The notes: generated from the letters alone by a model not told the origin. A stretch of 64,000 nucleotides of DNA from Buchnera aphidicola (Aphis glycines) (GCF_001280225.1 NZ_CP009253.1:558001-622000), one strand, 5' to 3'; counted from the first letter of the stretch, positions 21,350 through 32,602 are shown. Program-made: numbers and translations.

Positions 21350-22796
21350 TTTTTTGATAAAATAAAGTCTTATATTTTTGGTATACATATTTTAATAACT
21401 TATTTAATAAATCTACTTTTTCTATATCAAAAGAAAATTCTTCTAAAAGGTTTTCAACCTTATTGATGTATTGTTTTAAATCAAATCGATTAAAAACTTT
21501 TAAACAATGATTTAACCAAATTTTTTTTTCATCAGCATTTAATATAAATGAAAAATTACGAGCTTTATATCGAAAAAATAGTTCTTTCAAACGTATATCT
21601 CGAAAATCTAATATAAGATTTTTTAAATCTATCGGTTTAGTATTACTAATTTGTTTAATTAATTTTTTGTCATGTAAACCAAAAAAACTATGATAAATTT
21701 GCAAATCTACATTTGAATTTTCTTGAAATGTATTTTTTTGAGAAAAAATTTTTTTTATATTATTTATTATAAAATAATTCAATTTAATTATATTAACTTT
21801 TTTATTAATACAAAAACTTTTTATCTGCAATCTTTGAGCATCTTCTAATCGAATCAATTTTATAGGAACTAGTACAGGACAACGGTTAAAATATACTAAT
21901 ATTATTCCTAAATCAAATAAGTTTTTGATCTGAATGTCTTCATGATTGTTATGTTTTAAAAAATTAATTAATTTTTTTACATCTTGAAATAAATCTATTG
22001 CAATTAATATATTATTATTGTTTTCATCCCAAAATAAAGGTAATATAAAACTCATATTATTGCGTGCAGAGCTGAAAACACTAGAAATATAAAGTATAGG
22101 ATCCAAACTTTCTAAGTTAATTAATTCAAACAATTTATTCTTCTTTCGATATTTGAAAAAAAAATTAAATAATTTTGGTTGTTGTTTTTTTATTAGTCGT
22201 GCTAATTTAATAGTAGCATAAACATCAGAAGCAGCATCATGTGCATTTTCATGGAATATATTGTTTTCTCGAGTCAAGTTAGATAATTTAAAATTAGGTA
22301 TTCCAAGATGATCTTTAGGCCATATAATTCCATCAGGCCTTAAAAGATAACACACTCTCATGATATTTAATAAATCCCAACGTGAATTATTATGTTTCCA
22401 ACTCCATTCATATGGATCTAAAAAATTGCGATAAAATATGTTTCTTGTAATTTCATCATCAAAAAAAATATTATTATAACCTACTATACAACTATTAGGT
22501 CGCATTATAATTTTATATATTTTTTTAGCAAATTCATATTCATTCACGCCATGTTTAAGTGTATACTGTGGAGTAATTTTAGTAATTAAAATAGAATACG
22601 GTTCTGGTAAATAATCATCTGATGGAAAACAATAAAAACATTTCGGTTTTTCAATAATTTCTAAATTTTTATCGGTTCTAATAGATGCAAATTGCGCTGG
22701 TTTATCTAATGACGTATGCGTTCCAAAAGTTTCATAATCATAAAATAAAAAAGTCAACTGATTTTTTTGAGAAGAAAATACTTTATTTTTTTCCAT
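21336..22796 (-). CDS. sbcB: exodeoxyribonuclease I
   Basis: 3'-5' single-strand DNA exonuclease of the DEDD family. The 486 residues match E. coli (475). First acidic motif D20 and E22 in FYDYETFGTH; later IVGYNNIFFDDEITRNIFYR; and the third motif NAHDAASDVYATIKLARL. The C-terminal part is more divergent. It overlaps murI tail to tail. Confidence 0.95.
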   Translation of the reverse strand: MEKNKVFSSQKNQLTFLFYDYETFGTHTSLDKPAQFASIRTDKNLEIIEKPKCFYCFPSDDYLPEPYSILITKITPQYTLKHGVNEYEFAKKIYKIIMRPNSCIVGYNNIFFDDEITRNIFYRNFLDPYEWSWKHNNSRWDLLNIMRVCYLLRPDGIIWPKDHLGIPNFKLSNLTRENNIFHENAHDAASDVYATIKLARLIKKQQPKLFNFFFKYRKKNKLFELINLESLDPILYISSVFSSARNNMSFILPLFWDENNNNILIAIDLFQDVKKLINFLKHNNHEDIQIKNLFDLGIILVYFNRCPVLVPIKLIRLEDAQRLQIKSFCINKKVNIIKLNYFIINNIKKIFSQKNTFQENSNVDLQIYHSFFGLHDKKLIKQISNTKPIDLKNLILDFRDIRLKELFFRYKARNFSFILNADEKKIWLNHCLKVFNRFDLKQYINKVENLLEEFSFDIEKVDLLNKLLKYVYQKYKTLFYQKINSN

Positions 22797-22882
22797 TATA
22801 TAATCTTAATGATTTAAACAAATTAAATTGAAAAAGATTCTTTTAAATCTTAAAAGAAAATTTTATAAAGGCTTTAAACGCT

Positions 22883-23188
22883 ATGAACACAAAAAAAACA
22901 TTTAAAAGTGTATTGGAATTTGTACATAAATTTAGAAGAAAAAACAAAATACAACGTGAAATATCTGAAATTGAAAAAAAAATTAGAAATCATGAAACAA
23001 GAATATTATTACTTGACAATCTAAATGATTATATTAGACCAGAAATGAGTTATGAAGAAATTAAAAAAATAATTTTTATGATGAAAAATGACTACGAAGA
23101 TAGAATTGATGATTATATTGTAAAAAATGCAGAACTTTCTAAAGAAAAAAGACATTTATCAAAAGAACTCAAAAGCATTATAGATTAA
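22883..23188 (+). CDS. yeeX: YeeX family protein (DUF496)
   Basis: Small protein of unknown function conserved in gammaproteobacteria. The 101 residues align along almost all of E. coli Yee[39 protein letters not shown] and [19 protein letters not shown] followed by [12 protein letters not shown]. It is predicted to be mostly helical with coiled-coil character and no membrane segment. It is divergent from sbcB. Its persistence in so reduced a genome suggests a real role, but none can be assigned. Confidence 0.93.
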   Translation: MNTKKTFKSVLEFVHKFRRKNKIQREISEIEKKIRNHETRILLLDNLNDYIRPEMSYEEIKKIIFMMKNDYEDRIDDYIVKNAELSKEKRHLSKELKSIID

Positions 23189-23222
23189 TATTAATATTAT
23201 TCAAATATTCAATGAACTTTTG

Positions 23223-23295
23223 CTCCCCTGACTGGGCTCGAACCAGTGACATACGGATTAACAGTCCGCCGTTCTACCAACTGAACTACAGAGGA
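23223..23295 (-). tRNA. tRNA-Asn (anticodon GTT)
   Basis: The minus strand gives a complete cloverleaf nearly identical to E. coli tRNA-Asn: acceptor TCCTCTG pairs with CAGGGGA, anticodon segment GGACTGTTAATCC, T-arm CTGGTTCGAGCCCAG. Discriminator G at 23223; only CA follows, not a full CCA. Confidence 0.97.
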
Positions 23296-23431
23296 ATATT
23301 AATATATATATCAAAAATTTATATATCTGTCAAATATATATATAAAATTAAAAATTAACTATAAAATTTTTAAAAGAAATATAGATTATTATTTAAAATT
23401 CATTTATAGTAAAAGGTATAAAAATTATTAC

Positions 23432-23504
23432 GGCCCTTTAGCTCAGTGGTTAGAGCAGGCGACTCATAATCGCTTGGTCGCTGGTTCAAATCCAGCAAGG
23501 GCCA
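23432..23504 (+). tRNA. ileX: tRNA-Ile2 (CAT anticodon, lysidine type)
   Basis: Anticodon CAT at 23465-23467, but the body is almost base for base E. coli ileX rather than a methionine tRNA: acceptor GGCCCTT/AAGGGCC and GCAGGCGACTCATAATCGC. In E. coli the C34 is changed to lysidine by TilS, so the tRNA reads AUA, a frequent codon in this AT-rich genome. No CCA is encoded. Confidence 0.95.
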
Positions 23505-23583
23505 TAAAAACAAAAAAATTAACAAGTTTTATATATCTAAAAATACTATTTAAATTTTTCATCATTAATTAGGACTCAATTTG

Positions 23584-24227
23584 ATGGAATGGAAAAAAGA
23601 ATTTATTGAATTTCTTTTAAAAAAAAAGTCTTAAATTTTGGAACATTTATACTGAAATCTGGTCGAAAAAGCCCTTATTTTTTTAATTCTGGATTATTAT
23701 CTACAGGTAAAGATACGGCTAAAATTGGATTGTTTTATGCACGTGCGATAATGGATTTAAACATCAAATTTGATGTTTTATTTGGACCTTCTTATAAAGG
23801 CATTCCTATTGTAGTTTCTACTTCTATCGCATTAAAAAATCAACATAACTTAAACATTTCGTATTCTTTTAATAGAAAAGAAAAAAAAACATATGGCGAG
23901 CAAGGACAGTTAATTGGGAGTGATATAAAAAATAAAAAAATTATTATTTTAGACGATGTAATCACCTCAGGTATGTCAATCAATCATTCAATTAAAATAA
24001 TTGAAAAAGAAAATTCTAAAATATCTTCAATATTCGTTCTGCTTGATCGAAAAGAAAGACGAAAAAATAATCTAAAAAAAATTAATTGTTTAAAGAAACA
24101 TAAAAATTATCAAATCAACTCTATTATAACAATAGATGATTTAATTATGTATCTTTCTGAAGAAAAAAAATTAAGAAAATATGCTTCTAAATTAGTCAAA
24201 TACTATACAGAACATGGTGATTTTTAG
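23584..24227 (+). pseudogene. pyrE: orotate phosphoribosyltransferase, frameshifted at poly(A)
   Basis: Transfers phosphoribose from PRPP to orotate in UMP synthesis. The start ATG 23584 opens with MEWKKEFIEFLLKKK, then a run of nine A (23619-23627) throws the frame to a TAA (23632-23634). One more A would continue as VLNFGTFILKSGRKSPYFF and join the long downstream frame with FGPSYKGIPIVVSTSIAL, FNRKEKKTYGEQG and the PRPP loop IILDDVITSGMSI. The restored protein has 214 residues (E. coli 213). The downstream part also has internal ATG codons (23730) but would then lack substrate-binding residues. It is convergent with dut, as in E. coli (slmA lost). UMP synthesis depends on it, so rescue or a sequence error is more likely than true loss. 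Confidence 0.9.
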
Positions 24228-24239
24228 ATACAAAATTGT

Positions 24240-24701
24240 TTATACTCCAGAATGGCCAAATCCGCTCTGGAAACGAATAGTTTTTTTAAATCTTTTCACT
24301 ACATGAAATTCAGGTCGAATAATAGGTACAAATACTATTTGCGCAATTCTATTATTAGGGCTGATACAAAAATTTTTTTTACCTCTATTCCACAAGGAAA
24401 CCATTAATTCACCTTGATAATCTGAATCAATTAAACCTACTAAATTACCTAAAACAATACCATTCTTATGGCCTAATCCAGAACGCGGTAAAATTAAAGC
24501 AGTAATATAAGGATTTTCAATATATATAGAAATTCCAGTAGGTATCAATATAACTTCCTTGGCGGGTAAGATTATTTTTTTATTTATACATGCTTTAAGG
24601 TCTAGTGCAGAAGATCCAGGAGTAGCATATTCTGGAAAAGAAATATTACTATTTACATTGCTAGAATTTAAGAATTTAATTTGAATTTTATTGGTATTCA
24701 T
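24240..24701 (-). CDS. dut: deoxyuridine 5'-triphosphate nucleotidohydrolase
   Basis: Hydrolyses dUTP to dUMP, keeping uracil out of DNA. The 153 residues (E. coli 152) show the trimeric dUTPase motifs: [44 protein letters not shown] and RIAQIVFVP, and the C-terminal arm [10 protein letters not shown]. Confidence 0.96.
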   Translation of the reverse strand: MNTNKIQIKFLNSSNVNSNISFPEYATPGSSALDLKACINKKIILPAKEVILIPTGISIYIENPYITALILPRSGLGHKNGIVLGNLVGLIDSDYQGELMVSLWNRGKKNFCISPNNRIAQIVFVPIIRPEFHVVKRFKKTIRFQSGFGHSGV

Positions 24702-24725
24702 AATATTTTAATTTATTATATTAAA

Positions 24726-25478
24726 TCATGATAAAACTAGAAAATCTGGATTGATTAGAGATCTTTTAGAAACTAAGGAATAGTTTAAACTTTTTTTTGT
24801 TTGATATGAAACTACACTCCCTCCAGCAGCTTGAACAATGGCATGTCCCGCTGCAGTATCCCAGATATATGTTTTTCCAAATCTCGGGTAAAATTGCGCT
24901 TTTCCTTCTGCTACATAACAAAATTTTAAAGACGAACCTAAGTTTTTAATTATATATTTCTTTTTTTCTTTTTTTATAAAATTGTATAATTTTGTATTTG
25001 AATGTGATCGACTAACAACATATATCGGGATATTAGATTGAACTACAGAAATTTTTTTTTTATATCCTAATGCATTTATTTTCCAAGCTTGTTTCGCAAA
25101 AGCAAAATATAAAATATTGAAGTAAGGGGCGTAAACAACTCCTAATATAGGTATACCATGTTCAATTAAACTAATATTTACTGTAAATTCACCGTTTTTA
25201 TTTAAAAATTCTTTAGTTCCATCTAATGGATCAACTAACCAATAAGTATTCCAAAATTTATCATATGTAACATTATTTAAATCTTCTTCAGATAATACTA
25301 AAATATTAGGAGAAATGGAAAAAAGCCCGTCTTTAATAATTTTATTTGAAACTGTATCTGCATTAGTTACTGGGCTTTCATCTAATTTATAAGAAATATC
25401 TAATAGTTTATTAGAATGATAAATGTCCATAATAGCAGCTCCGGCCTCGCGAGCTAGATTGCAAATTTTATTAATCAT
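24726..25478 (-). CDS. cysQ: 3'(2'),5'-bisphosphate nucleotidase CysQ
   Basis: Li-sensitive phosphatase that removes PAP formed in sulfate assimilation. Metal-site motifs are VLSEEDL, WLVDPLDGTKEF and IWDTAAGHAI. Start: an in-frame ATG at 25515-25517 would overlap rplI by 17 bases, but the ATG at 25476-25478 (MINKICNLAREAGAA) aligns with the E. coli start MLDQVCQLARNAG and has GGTGTG (25481-25486) just upstream. That gives 250 residues (E. coli 246). It follows rplI, with the E. coli genes between them deleted. Confidence 0.92.
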   Translation of the reverse strand: MINKICNLAREAGAAIMDIYHSNKLLDISYKLDESPVTNADTVSNKIIKDGLFSISPNILVLSEEDLNNVTYDKFWNTYWLVDPLDGTKEFLNKNGEFTVNISLIEHGIPILGVVYAPYFNILYFAFAKQAWKINALGYKKKISVVQSNIPIYVVSRSHSNTKLYNFIKKEKKKYIIKNLGSSLKFCYVAEGKAQFYPRFGKTYIWDTAAGHAIVQAAGGSVVSYQTKKSLNYSLVSKRSLINPDFLVLS

Positions 25479-25500
25479 TTCACACCATTTTAAGAACAAA

Positions 25501-25953
25501 TTATTTTTTTTCGACAATATTTACTATAAAATGTTCACATATTTCGATATGTGGTTGAAACACTACTTGATGCTCTCCTATATAACGTAATACTCCGCGA
25601 GGAAGTTTGATTTCTTTTTTATTAATTTTTATTCCGATTTGAGACATTTCTTTAATAATATCTCTTATACCGATAGAACCAAATATTTTGTTTTCTTTTC
25701 CAACTTTTGAAAAAATTGTTATAGATTTAATTTGTTTTACTTTTTCGGCTCGAGATTTCGCAATAATTAATTTGCTAATATTTTCTTCTTTTAATTTAAC
25801 TTGCTGAGCTTTAAAAGATTCAATATTTTTTTTATCAGCTAAAATAGCTTTTCCTTTAGGAATTAAATAATTTCTAGCATAACCTGATTTAACTTTTATA
25901 ATTTTACCGGATTCACCTAATTTGTTTACTTTGAACAAAAGAATTACTTCCAT
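25501..25953 (-). CDS. rplI: 50S ribosomal protein L9
   Basis: L9 of 150 residues (E. coli 149). Its N-terminal domain starts MEVILLFKVNKLGESGKIIKV, followed by GYARNYLIPKGKA and a long basic helix (about 45-80), then a C-terminal domain with the IFGSIGIRDI segment. It is the last of rpsF-rpsR-rplI. Confidence 0.97.
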   Translation of the reverse strand: MEVILLFKVNKLGESGKIIKVKSGYARNYLIPKGKAILADKKNIESFKAQQVKLKEENISKLIIAKSRAEKVKQIKSITIFSKVGKENKIFGSIGIRDIIKEMSQIGIKINKKEIKLPRGVLRYIGEHQVVFQPHIEICEHFIVNIVEKK

Positions 25954-26000
25954 TATTTATTCTCTTTTAAGTTTTAAAATATAATATAATTCATTTAGTA

Positions 26001-26228
26001 TTAATGATGTTGATCAGTATATGGAAGTAAAGCAAGATATCTTGCTTTTTTAATAGCTCTAGATAACTGACGTTGATATTTAGCTCGAGTTCCAGTAATT
26101 CGGCTCGGAACAATTTTACCATTTTCTGTAATATAGTTTTTTAAAATAGAAATATCTTTATAATCTATTTCTTGAATATTTTCCGCAGTAAAGCGGCAAA
26201 ATTTTCTTCGACGAAAGTAACGTGCCAA
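26001..26228 (-). CDS. rpsR: 30S ribosomal protein S18
   Basis: S18, almost identical to E. coli in [34 protein letters not shown] and LPYTDQH. There is no ATG: the frame opens at TTG 26246 and again has TTG 26228. The second is preceded by AAGG about 9 bases upstream and gives a protein reading (M)ARYFRRR exactly like E. coli S18 (75 residues), so I take 26228; the longer form would add MKRYFI. It lies between rpsF and rplI. The E. coli gene priB, normally between rpsF and rpsR, is deleted. Confidence 0.94.
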   Translation of the reverse strand: MARYFRRRKFCRFTAENIQEIDYKDISILKNYITENGKIVPSRITGTRAKYQRQLSRAIKKARYLALLPYTDQHH

Positions 26229-26331
26229 AATAAAATACCTTTTCAAATAAAAAATAAAATGATTTTTAAATTTTTTACATTTTAGTAAAAATTATATAAA
26301 AATAGCATAAACAAATCGTTTTTAAAAAAAA

Positions 26332-26673
26332 TTATTTTTTTTCTTTTTTATCTTCTTTTGATTTCATTATAGGAGACACTTCATTAATTGATTTTTTCAC
26401 TGACATAATCATATTTCTAATAATTGCAGTATTATAACGAAAATCTGTTGCAAGCAAATTAATAAATTTAGGATTCACTTCTACATTTATAAGAACATAA
26501 TGCGCTTTATGTAATTTATTAATAGAATAAGATAATTGTCTTCTTCCCCAATCTTCTAAACGATGTATAATGCCTAAATTATCAAGAATCATTTTTTTAT
26601 ATTTTTCAATTATTGTAGTAATTTTATCACTATAATCAGGATGAACCATAAAAATTATTTCGTAATGACGCAC
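26332..26673 (-). CDS. rpsF: 30S ribosomal protein S6
   Basis: S6 of 113 residues with the ferredoxin-like fold: [45 protein letters not shown], and [13 protein letters not shown]. The tail is lysine rich ([10 protein letters not shown]) instead of the glutamate-rich tail of E. coli S6. It is the first gene of the ribosomal cluster; its promoter is expected in 26674-26855. Confidence 0.97.
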   Translation of the reverse strand: MRHYEIIFMVHPDYSDKITTIIEKYKKMILDNLGIIHRLEDWGRRQLSYSINKLHKAHYVLINVEVNPKFINLLATDFRYNTAIIRNMIMSVKKSINEVSPIMKSKEDKKEKK

Positions 26674-26855
26674 AAATCTGCTCCTTTTGGGTTTTTTATT
26701 TTCCTATATTTTAAATAAAAATAAATTTTTTTAAGGAAATAAGGAACTATTATGTAAAAAAACATTTTAAATCTATAATATTTTAATTTGATAATAAAAT
26801 CAATTAAATTTCATTGTTGTAACCAAAAAAATAAGATGGTTAAAAATAAACTATA

Positions 26856-29042
26856 TTATGTGCACAAAGATAATTCTATTTTTTTTTGATATAAGTTTAC
26901 AGAAATAACTTTAACTTTTAAAATATCACCAAGACAAAAAGTATTCTTAGTTGTTTTTCCAATAAATTTTAACGAAATAGAGTCAAAATAATAATAATCA
27001 TCATTTAAATATTCTACACGTACTAATCCGTCAATAAAATATTCATTTAAACGCACAAAAAAACCAAAAGCAGTCACACTTGAAACAACACCAGTAAAAA
27101 TATCGCCAATTTTTTTTTGCATAAAATCACATTTTAACCAATCCATAACATCTCTAGTCGCTTCATCTGCACGTCTTTCAGACATCGAGCAATGTAATCC
27201 AATTTTTTTTATATTATTTTTATTACGCATATTGAAAAACTTATTTTTTTTATTTTTATGTAATTTAAATAATGCATATTTAATTGCTCTATGTAAAAGA
27301 ATATCAGGATATCTTCTAATAGGCGAAGTAAAATGCACATAACTAGATAAAGATAAACCAAAATGCCCACGATTATCTGGAGAATAAACAGCTTGTTTCA
27401 TGGATCTTAATAATATAGTTTGAATCATTTCATAATCTGATCGATTTTTAATTTTTTTTAACAAATCTGAATAATGATTAGATTTCGGTATTTCACCACC
27501 AGTTAAAGATAGTCCTAATCTATTTAAAATGCGTCGCAAATTTATAACACTATCTTTAGTGGGATAATCATGGTTTCGAAATAGAATTGGATATTGATAT
27601 TTTTGAATAAATTTAGCTGAAGATATATTTGCTAAAATCATACATGATTCAATAAATTTATGAGCATCATTTCTGACATGTTGATAAATTTTTTTAATTT
27701 TCAAATTAGAATCTAAAGTAAATTTAGTTTCAATATTTTCAAAATAAACACCTTGTTCAGACACATTATTTTTTTTTAATATTTTTTGTAACAATAATAA
27801 ATTTTTAATCTGTTTTAATGATTGATTATATTTTAAACAAAGTTGAACATCATCATTCCAAATTTTAAATATTTCATCATATGTAAAACGACCTTGTGAA
27901 CATATAACTGCTTCATAATATTTATATGTAATTAATTGTCCTGTATTTGATAAGCTCATTTCACATATTAAACATAGTCGTTCTACATTCGGATTTAAAG
28001 AACATAAATCTGTAGATATTTTTTCTGGTAACATAGGCACTACTAATGAAGGAAAATATACAGAATTCCCCCTTTTTAACGCTTCTTGATCTATAGCAGT
28101 CCCAGGTTTTATATAGTAACTAACATCTGAAATAGCTACCCATAAATTCCATCCTCCTTCTTTACTATTTTTTTTTTTGCAAAAAATAGCGTCATCAAAG
28201 TCACGAGCATCTTCTTCATCAATAGTAAAAAAAGGGAGATTTCTTAAATCTACACGACGTTTTAATTCTTTTTGATCAATTGTATTATTTATATGATGCA
28301 ATTGATCTTTAACTTTATCAGACCATAGATAAGGAATGGAATAAGTTCGTATTGCAATATCTGTAGCAAGAGCAGTTCCCATCTTTTTATTGCTAAGAAT
28401 TTCTACTATTGTTCCTTGAACTTTATTTTTTTTATTTAAAAAATTTTTATTTAATTTAACTACAACAATAGATCCTATAGAAAGATGTTTTGTTGAAATC
28501 GATGAAACAATAAATATTTTAAAGTTGAATCGGTTATCCTCTGGAATAACAAACTGTATTTTTTTTTCAATGTGATAACGTCCCACAATTAAAACATTGT
28601 TTGGTTTTAATATTTTTAATACTTTTGCCGTATTTCTTTTTTTCTTTTCAGGTTGTATAATACGAGCTAAAATAATATCACCATGAATACATAGTTTCAT
28701 TTGTTCGATGGATAAAAAAAGATCTTCTTTGCACATTTCGCTTCTAAGAAAACCATAACCATCTCTATGACCAATTACTTTTCCTATGACCATATTAATA
28801 TTTTCTAGCACAACATAATAATGATCGTATGCATATATGATTTGTTTATCTTGTTCCATAGCTTTTAATCTGCGACGAAGTGCTTTTTTATCGTCTTTAT
28901 TATTAATACTAAATTTTTTTTCTATTTTTTTTCGCTTAATTACATTTTTGCAATTTTTTAAAAAAGATAAAATACGCTCTCGACTAGGAATAGTGTTAAT
29001 ATATTTTTTATAATTATTTTTTTGGTAGGTATCTACTACCAT
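26856..29042 (-). CDS. rnr: ribonuclease R
   Basis: Processive 3'-5' exoribonuclease that degrades structured RNA. Order of domains: helix-turn-helix-like N-terminus, cold-shock domains with IGHRDGYGFL, the RNB catalytic domain with TIDEEDARDFDDAIFC, YFPSLVVPMLP and SYVHFTSPIRRYPDILLHR, and an S1 domain (GVVSSVTAFGFFVRL). The start at 29042 is chosen because GGAG (29051-29054) lies 8 bases upstream and MVVDTYQKNN aligns with the E. coli start; an ATG at 29075 is less likely. The long lysine-rich tail of E. coli RNase R (813 residues) is absent; 728 residues remain. A run of 11 A in sense (28168-28178) leaves the frame open. Confidence 0.95.
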   Translation of the reverse strand: MVVDTYQKNNYKKYINTIPSRERILSFLKNCKNVIKRKKIEKKFSINNKDDKKALRRRLKAMEQDKQIIYAYDHYYVVLENINMVIGKVIGHRDGYGFLRSEMCKEDLFLSIEQMKLCIHGDIILARIIQPEKKKRNTAKVLKILKPNNVLIVGRYHIEKKIQFVIPEDNRFNFKIFIVSSISTKHLSIGSIVVVKLNKNFLNKKNKVQGTIVEILSNKKMGTALATDIAIRTYSIPYLWSDKVKDQLHHINNTIDQKELKRRVDLRNLPFFTIDEEDARDFDDAIFCKKKNSKEGGWNLWVAISDVSYYIKPGTAIDQEALKRGNSVYFPSLVVPMLPEKISTDLCSLNPNVERLCLICEMSLSNTGQLITYKYYEAVICSQGRFTYDEIFKIWNDDVQLCLKYNQSLKQIKNLLLLQKILKKNNVSEQGVYFENIETKFTLDSNLKIKKIYQHVRNDAHKFIESCMILANISSAKFIQKYQYPILFRNHDYPTKDSVINLRRILNRLGLSLTGGEIPKSNHYSDLLKKIKNRSDYEMIQTILLRSMKQAVYSPDNRGHFGLSLSSYVHFTSPIRRYPDILLHRAIKYALFKLHKNKKNKFFNMRNKNNIKKIGLHCSMSERRADEATRDVMDWLKCDFMQKKIGDIFTGVVSSVTAFGFFVRLNEYFIDGLVRVEYLNDDYYYFDSISLKFIGKTTKNTFCLGDILKVKVISVNLYQKKIELSLCT

Positions 29043-29119
29043 ATTTACTTCTCCAATAACATTATTTAAATGCAATATCTATCAAACATTTTATTTCAAA
29101 TTTATTTTTAAATACACAG

Positions 29120-30412
<1,293 letters not shown>

Positions 30413-30441
30413 TTATTTAAAATACCTATTTTGAAATATTT

Positions 30442-31365
30442 TTAATTAGAAATAATTTGATTCATATATTGAAAAAATTTATTATCAGAACTAATTAAAA
30501 TTATGTTGTTTTTATTTTTAAAACTGTTTTCATAAGCATGCAGACTACGAATAAATAAATAAAAAGATGAATCTTGTTGAAAATTATCTGAAAATAATTT
30601 TGCTACTTTAGCTTCTCCTTCGCCTTTTAATATTAAAGCATTTTTTCTTGCTTCCGATAATATCATAGATACTTTATAATCGGCGGTTGCTCGTAACTTT
30701 TCTGCTTTTTCCTGCCCTTGTGAACGTTGACTTCTAGCAACAGCTTCTCGCTCTGCTCGCATTCTGTTATATATAGCTTCAGATACTTCAGCAGGCAAAT
30801 TAATTTGCTTGATACGAACATCAACAACTTCAATTCCTAAAGCATTCATACTATTAATATTTATTTCAGATATATTTTTTGGATTAACTGTCCCCTTATT
30901 TAGAGATTTTAATACATCTAATGTTAGTTTTCCTCTAGAATCAGTGACAATTTCTTTTACATTTAAACATCCTATTTCAGAGCGTAATCGATCGCTAAAC
31001 TTTCTTTTAAGTAACACTTCAGCTTGAAAAGTATCTCCGTTTCCAGTAGCCAAGTAATAACGACTAAAATCGTTAATACGCCATTTTATATACGAATCTA
31101 CAATAAGATCTTTTTTTTCTTTTGTGACAAAACGATCTGCTTGATTATCCATAGTATGAATACGAGCATCTAACATTTTAACAGTTTCTAAAAATGGAAT
31201 TTTAAAATGCAACCCAGGATTGTACACTAATGCTTTTTGATTATTATTTTTTAAAACTTTTCCAAATTGTAATACGATGCCACGTTCCCCTTCCTTAACA
31301 ATAAACAATGCAGAAGAAAATAAAAGAAGAAAAACGCTTGATAAACAAATTAGTAATTTATTCAT
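30442..31365 (-). CDS. hflC: HflC, modulator of FtsH protease
   Basis: SPFH (band 7) membrane protein that forms the HflKC complex around FtsH in the periplasm. The 307 residues have one N-terminal membrane helix (LLICLSSVFLLLFSSALFIV), then KEGERGIVLQFGK and the SPFH domain, with the coiled region ERQ-type repeat REAVARSQRSQGQEKAEKLR. It starts 4 bases after hflK, so the pair is cotranscribed and probably translationally coupled. Confidence 0.95.
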   Translation of the reverse strand: MNKLLICLSSVFLLLFSSALFIVKEGERGIVLQFGKVLKNNNQKALVYNPGLHFKIPFLETVKMLDARIHTMDNQADRFVTKEKKDLIVDSYIKWRINDFSRYYLATGNGDTFQAEVLLKRKFSDRLRSEIGCLNVKEIVTDSRGKLTLDVLKSLNKGTVNPKNISEININSMNALGIEVVDVRIKQINLPAEVSEAIYNRMRAEREAVARSQRSQGQEKAEKLRATADYKVSMILSEARKNALILKGEGEAKVAKLFSDNFQQDSSFYLFIRSLHAYENSFKNKNNIILISSDNKFFQYMNQIISN

Positions 31366-31369
31366 ACAA

Positions 31370-32602
31370 TCATTCTCTCTCTGTATTTTTGATATCGTTT
31401 AGTATTGAACTAGCACGTGGTTGTTTTAAAAAATTACTAGAAGATAATAAAGACAAATCATTAATATCTTGGTCTTTTTTTGAAAAATTATATTTATTTT
31501 TTATGGGTTTAGTAGTATTTAAAAATGGTTTATTATTATCTTGTTTATTATTGATAAAATTGTTTAAAGACAGAAACAATGTTGCATCACTACTTTTATC
31601 AATGAAAATTTTTTTAGTATGACCTAATATTTTTTCCATAGATTCTATATAAATCCTTTTAAGAGTAATTTCTTTAGCTTTTTTATACTCTGGTAAAATT
31701 TTTAAAAATCGAATAATTTCACCCTGAGCTTCTAAAATTATACGTGAAGAATATGCTTTCGCTTCTTCTAAAATACGCTGAGCTTTTCCATGAGCTTTCG
31801 GTTGAACTTCGTTTGCATACGATTCAGCTTCACGCACATATTGTTCTCGATTTTCACGAGCTGCAATTGCATCATCAAAAGCAGATTTTACTTCTTCAGG
31901 AGGCCTTGCTGTTTGAAAATTAACATCTAATACAGTTAATCCCATGTGATACGGTTGAATAGTTTCTTCAATTTCTTTTTGTGTATCATACCTGACTAAA
32001 GTTCGTCCTTCAGTTAAAATACGGTCCATAGTAGAACGTCCGACAACGCCACGTAAAGCACTATCAGTTGCCTGTCTTAAACTATCATCTGGGTATGCAA
32101 CAGAAAAAAGATAATTCGAAGGGTTAGTAATTTTATATTGCACGTTCATTTCGACACGTACTACATTTTCATCTGAAGTTAACATTGTACCTGACGTAGC
32201 TAATTCACGGACTGTTTCGACATTTACTGTTTGTACATTATTAATAAAAACTGGTCTCCAATTTAACCCTGGTTCAACTAAATGACTAAATTTCCCAAAA
32301 TGAGTCACTACTCCACGTTCAGCTTCTTTAATAGTATAAAATCCACTAGCAAACCAGACAAAAAAAGCTATAAGGATCAATATTAAAACAGGATGAATTT
32401 TCTTTTTTAATAAATTTTTAGAATTGTTTGTATGATGAATTATATTATTAAAATTACATAAAAATTTTTTAAAATTGATTGAAATTTTTTTTTCATGAAT
32501 TTTCTTTTGATCTTTTTTTTCAGAACAATCTCTTTCTGAATTATTTTTTTTTCCCCATGGATCTAGTTTAAGTTGATAATTATTTTTTTTATTCCAGGCC
32601 AT
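31370..32602 (-). CDS. hflK: HflK, modulator of FtsH protease
   Basis: Partner of HflC. A short hydrophilic N-terminus beginning MAWNKKN and containing DPWG (as in E. coli), one membrane helix (about 75-95), then FYTIKEAERGVVTHFGKFSH, LTSDENVVRVEMNVQYKIT and a long helical EAESYANEVQPKAHGKAQRI region. Start: the ATG at 32602 has GAGG 6 bases upstream and matches the E. coli N-terminus; an ATG at 32614 overlaps that ribosome-binding site. The glycine-rich part of E. coli HflK is replaced by Lys/Asn-rich sequence. hfq and hflX, which lie between miaA and hflK in E. coli, are missing. Confidence 0.95.
   Translation of the reverse strand: MAWNKKNNYQLKLDPWGKKNNSERDCSEKKDQKKIHEKKISINFKKFLCNFNNIIHHTNNSKNLLKKKIHPVLILILIAFFVWFASGFYTIKEAERGVVTHFGKFSHLVEPGLNWRPVFINNVQTVNVETVRELATSGTMLTSDENVVRVEMNVQYKITNPSNYLFSVAYPDDSLRQATDSALRGVVGRSTMDRILTEGRTLVRYDTQKEIEETIQPYHMGLTVLDVNFQTARPPEEVKSAFDDAIAARENREQYVREAESYANEVQPKAHGKAQRILEEAKAYSSRIILEAQGEIIRFLKILPEYKKAKEITLKRIYIESMEKILGHTKKIFIDKSSDATLFLSLNNFINNKQDNNKPFLNTTKPIKNKYNFSKKDQDINDLSLLSSSNFLKQPRASSILNDIKNTERE

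Noticed and set aside
23432..23504. tRNA with CAT anticodon as initiator or elongator tRNA-Met
   Set aside because: The body matches E. coli ileX, not metT or metZ, so it is the lysidine-modified tRNA-Ile2.
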